A stretch of DNA of 40,451 nt from Vreelandella andesensis (GTDB taxonomy: Bacteria > Pseudomonadota > Gammaproteobacteria > Pseudomonadales > Halomonadaceae): contig NZ_RZHG01000020.1 in NCBI RefSeq assembly GCF_003989795.1, positions 1 to 40,451 on the forward strand, written 5' to 3'. Of this stretch, positions 37,891 to 40,451 are shown piece by piece; position 1 is the stretch's first letter, and each line of letters begins with the position of its first letter. The notes beneath the pieces were generated by a model. It did not search any database. It was not told the DNA's origin and saw nothing but the letters and a program-made list of their open reading frames with translations. The position numbers were made by a program, and so were the translations under genes.

Positions 37891-37930
37891 ATGCCCAGGA
37901 CCGCAAATAGCGGTGCTGGGCATTTTTTTA
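37891..37930 (+). terminator. Rho-independent terminator of yqcC
   Basis: ATGCCCAG (37891-37898) and ACCGC (37900-37904) pair with GCGGT (37910-37914) and CTGGGCAT (37916-37923) around loop AAATA, with a single G-G mismatch. A T run follows (37923-37929). Confidence 0.92.
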
Positions 37931-37976
37931 TGGAATTATTCGGTTTGCGTTAGCCACTTACGCAGGCGTAGCGGTG

Positions 37977-38603
37977 TTAGAAGCGGTAACTTAAGCCAGC
38001 CATAACCACTACCGGGTCAATCTCTACCGTTCCAGCAGCAGCACCGTTTACGGTTGCGTCCGTATCGATATCGATGTACCACGCTGCTGCGTTAAGTGCC
38101 CAGTTCTCATCGATGAGCAAATCGATACCCACTTGAGCGGCGGCGCCCCAGGAGTCGTCAAGCTCTAACTCGCCAATAGCTAGTTCCTCATCTGAGAAAA
38201 AGGTGTAGTTAATACCTGCGCCAACATAAGGCTGTACGCGCGCTTCAGTGCCCCCTAAAGGGTAGTACTGGAGTGTCAGTGTGGGTGGAAGGTGTTTGGT
38301 AGAAGCGAGATTGTCACCATTCAGCGCAATATCGTGCTCAAACGGCAGAGCGGCCAGTAACTCGATGCCTACCTTGTCGTGAAAGCGGTATCCCAAGGTA
38401 AAGGCGAAATCGGTTTTGTCCTGAACGTCAACTGCGAACGCGCCGCCCGCTAATGAACCGTTGTCGCTTTTCGGTTCTACTTTTGCAACACCTACACGAG
38501 TGAAGAAATCACCGGCACCGTAAGCGAACGCTTGGCTGCTTGCCAGCATCGTGGTGGCGGCAAGCCCAGTGATAAGCAGAGTAGATAGAGTTTTGTGGCG
38601 CAT
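37977..38603 (-). CDS. ompW: Outer membrane protein OmpW family
   Basis: A small eight-stranded outer-membrane beta-barrel thought to pass hydrophobic molecules. The 208-residue precursor has a signal peptide ending in SQAFA (residue 27). The mature part has FTRVGVAKVEPKSD, TLTLQYYPLGG, VQPYVGAGINYTFF and a C-terminal VMAGLSYRF ending in Phe, the usual barrel sorting signal. GGAG lies 7 bases before the ATG. The region upstream (38604-38760) should hold its promoter. Confidence 0.93.
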   Translation of the reverse strand: MRHKTLSTLLITGLAATTMLASSQAFAYGAGDFFTRVGVAKVEPKSDNGSLAGGAFAVDVQDKTDFAFTLGYRFHDKVGIELLAALPFEHDIALNGDNLASTKHLPPTLTLQYYPLGGTEARVQPYVGAGINYTFFSDEELAIGELELDDSWGAAAQVGIDLLIDENWALNAAAWYIDIDTDATVNGAAAGTVEIDPVVVMAGLSYRF

Positions 38604-38785
38604 AGCGTCGCTCCTGACCGTTAAAATAAGTCGTTTCAGTAATGGGTTAACGAGAGTCGATAGGGTGTGTCGAAAACCATGAAAAGAGTATATCGGGTAG
38701 AGGAGGGCAGGTTATTGACCTGGAGCAAAGAGTGGCACGCAGGGTTTAATCCGTGGGCGGATAAAAGAGGCTACCTGAAGTGAAA

Positions 38786-38838
38786 GAGACCTTCCCGTGA
38801 CGATGTGCCCGATAAGGCATCTGACATGGGAAGGTCTC
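38786..38838 (-). terminator. Long hairpin downstream of putP, probable terminator
   Basis: GAGACCTTCCCGTG (38786-38799) pairs over 14 positions (one G-U) with 38825-38838. The 25-base loop has its own short stem, GATG (38802-38805) with CATC (38818-38821). On the minus strand it lies 70 bases past the putP stop and is followed by only TTT, so termination is plausible but weak. Confidence 0.55.
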
Positions 38839-38853
38839 AATGATTAACCTAGT

Positions 38854-38883
38854 TTTTAGCTACTTTTAGCTACTTTCAACTAC
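38854..38883 (-). repeat. 10-bp tandem repeat just past the putP stop
   Basis: TTTTAGCTAC at 38854-38863 and 38864-38873, then TTTCAACTAC at 38874-38883. Between the putP stop and the hairpin. Confidence 0.8.
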
Positions 38884-38907
38884 GTTAAGGGCGTGATCAA
38901 CGCTCGT

Positions 38908-40398
38908 TTAGCGATCAATATGCTGATATTCACCAGAATCGTCAGTCATACTGCTCACCACCATGATGGCAATGAAGGATGCGATGAAGCCTGGAATAAT
39001 CTCGTACACGCCAGGGCCACCCATGAACTCACCGTTCCAGCCGAGTGAGATCCAAACCATGACCGTGACCGCACCGACCACCATGCCTGCGATGGCACCA
39101 TTACCGTTGGTACGCGGCCACATCAGCGACAGAATAATCAGCGGGCCAAAGGCGGCACCAAAGCCAGCCCAGGCGTTACTTACCAGGCCTAGAACCTGAG
39201 AGTTTTCGTCAGACGCAATGAACGCGGCGACGAGGCCAACCAGTACGACACAAATCCGGCCGACGCGGACACACTCCTTGTCCGTTGCTTCTTTACGTAG
39301 GAACAGGCGGTAGAAATCTTCAGTTAAGGAAGACGACGACACCAGAAGCTGACTGGAAATTGTGCTCATGATGGCCGCTAACAGTGCTGCGTAGAGGAAG
39401 CCGGTGACCAGCGGGTGGAATAGCAACTCCGCCAGGATGATAAAGATCGTTTCTGGGTCCTGAACCTCCAGCCCATTACGAATCGCATAGGCCCGTCCAA
39501 AAATACCCAGAGAAACGGCACCAATAAGAGAAATCAGCATCCAGCCCATGCCAATGTTGCGGGCAACCGGCACCTCTTTCAGCGTCCGAATAGCCATGAA
39601 GCGCACAATAATGTGGGGCTGCCCAAAATAGCCCAGTCCCCAAGTCACTGCAGAGAGCCACCCGATAAAGGTCAGTCCCGACGTCCAGGAAAGTAGCGTG
39701 GGATCAACCTCATTCAGGGTTTGTGACGCCTGGGCGAATCCGCCGCCCCCTTCGCCGAAGAGAACCACTGCCGGCATGATCACTAGCGCCAGCATCATGA
39801 TGCAGCCTTGCACGAAGTCGGTCATGCTTACGGCCAGGAAGCCGCCTACAACGGTGTAAATAAGCACCACGCCTAGGGTTATAATGACCCCCATGGCGTA
39901 GTTGCTCATGTCACCGATATTGAAAATTCCGGCAAATGCGCTTTCAAACAGCTTGCCGCCAGCCACTAGGCCCGATGCTGTGTAAACGGCGAAAAAGATG
40001 ACGATGACAATAGCGGATACGGTTCTAAGCGACATCGCCCGAGTTGGGAACCGGTTCGCCAAGAACGCAGGGATGGTAATTGCGTTGCCATAGTGAACGG
40101 TCTGTTCACGCAGGCGCGGGGCGACCAACGTCCAGTTGAAGAAGGCCCCCACCAGCAAGCCAATCCCGATCCAAGCCGAGCCCAGGCCGGATACAAACAT
40201 GGCACCAGGTAGCCCGAGTAGCAACCAGCCGCTCATATCTGAAGCACCGGCCGAGAGGGCAGCGACCTGAGGACTGAGCCCACGCCCACCCAGCATGTAA
40301 TCCTCGGATGAGGACGTTGCTTTGCGCATAGCATAAATGCCAATAGCGATCATGAGCGCAAAGTAGGCAAAAAGACTTATCCAAACACCGATAGCCAT
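38908..40398 (-). CDS. putP: Sodium/proline symporter PutP
   Basis: Sodium-driven uptake of proline in the inner membrane; in halophiles proline is both nutrient and osmoprotectant. The 496-residue protein has about 13 membrane segments and the SSS-family landmarks LGGRGLSPQVAALSAGASDMSGWLLLGLPG, NAITIPAFLANRFP, GYFGQPHIIVRFMAI and AAIMSTISSQLLVSSSSLTEDFYR. GGAGAG precedes the ATG. No putA or proline-regulator gene is in the window. Confidence 0.93.
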   Translation of the reverse strand: MAIGVWISLFAYFALMIAIGIYAMRKATSSSEDYMLGGRGLSPQVAALSAGASDMSGWLLLGLPGAMFVSGLGSAWIGIGLLVGAFFNWTLVAPRLREQTVHYGNAITIPAFLANRFPTRAMSLRTVSAIVIVIFFAVYTASGLVAGGKLFESAFAGIFNIGDMSNYAMGVIITLGVVLIYTVVGGFLAVSMTDFVQGCIMMLALVIMPAVVLFGEGGGGFAQASQTLNEVDPTLLSWTSGLTFIGWLSAVTWGLGYFGQPHIIVRFMAIRTLKEVPVARNIGMGWMLISLIGAVSLGIFGRAYAIRNGLEVQDPETIFIILAELLFHPLVTGFLYAALLAAIMSTISSQLLVSSSSLTEDFYRLFLRKEATDKECVRVGRICVVLVGLVAAFIASDENSQVLGLVSNAWAGFGAAFGPLIILSLMWPRTNGNGAIAGMVVGAVTVMVWISLGWNGEFMGGPGVYEIIPGFIASFIAIMVVSSMTDDSGEYQHIDR

Positions 40399-40451
40399 GA
40401 AAACTCTCCAAGTCGTCAGGACGGAGCTAGCTCCGACAGATTAGCGCGCTT

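Larger units (their letters stand above)
38604..38907. other. Intergenic region between ompW and putP
   Basis: Both flanking genes are on the minus strand, so these 304 bases hold the ompW promoter and the putP 3' region. I see a small inverted repeat CAGGT/ACCTG (38708-38722), a long hairpin (38786-38838) and a 10-bp tandem repeat (38854-38883). I see no additional gene. The ompW promoter is not placed with confidence. Confidence 0.6.

Overview
The window reads as ordinary chromosome of a gammaproteobacterium, most likely a Halomonas/Vreelandella-type member of the Oceanospirillales. This is inferred from protein families and gene content (RlmM, TusA, EpmC, FadBA, Uup, a SUF operon with SufT, RimK with a PF05618 partner, DUF3080, DUF3549, DUF5924, YqcC, OmpW, PutP), moderate GC and Shine-Dalgarno-led genes. 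I see no insertion sequence, prophage, integron, CRISPR array, tRNA or toxin-antitoxin pair.

Layout. 1-200: end of an rRNA operon (5S rRNA and a strong terminator). 380-7540: housekeeping genes, namely rlmM, a small ABM-fold protein, tusA, an unrecognised acidic protein, a norM-like MATE exporter coupled to a DUF3080 lipoprotein, epmC (EF-P hydroxylation), an exonuclease-like protein and a TatD-family hydrolase. 7800-15750: an acyl-CoA catabolic cluster on the plus strand (periplasmic binding protein, acyl-CoA ligase, acyl-CoA dehydrogenase, thiolase, AlkK-type acyl-CoA ligase) closed by a convergent AraC-family regulator. 15900-20880: uup, a universal stress protein, two membrane-anchored proteins of unknown role and a MarR regulator. 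21150-24580: the fadBA beta-oxidation operon with its terminator. 24590-27020: an HDAC-fold deacetylase, a flavodoxin-like reductase, a DCC-family thiol protein and a doubtful 66-residue ORF. 27050-34010: suf operon (Rrf2 regulator, sufB, sufC, sufD, sufS, sufT) followed by sanA. 34130-37180: a small helical protein, rimK with its protease-like partner, and DUF3549. 37330-40400: a DnaA-box cluster, yqcC, ompW and putP.

How parts work together. The 7.8-15.7 kb cluster activates, oxidises and thiolytically cleaves an acyl substrate but lacks enoyl-CoA hydratase and 3-hydroxyacyl-CoA dehydrogenase. FadB, 6 kb away, could supply these. The suf genes form one close-packed unit behind a promoter with Fur-like and palindromic sites.

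I did not find a convincing new defence or biosynthetic system. The most unusual signal is structural. Short tandem repeats (13 bp three times, also 10, 15, 16 and about 20 bp) sit at gene borders: in the leader of epmC, just upstream of the gene at 18653, at the stop codon of yqcC, at the sufD stop, and beyond sanA. Other points are a cluster of DnaA boxes between DUF3549 and yqcC, a long hairpin beyond putP, an exonuclease-like protein that seems to lack its first catalytic Asp, and an acyl-CoA ligase with Ala in place of two normally conserved Gly residues.
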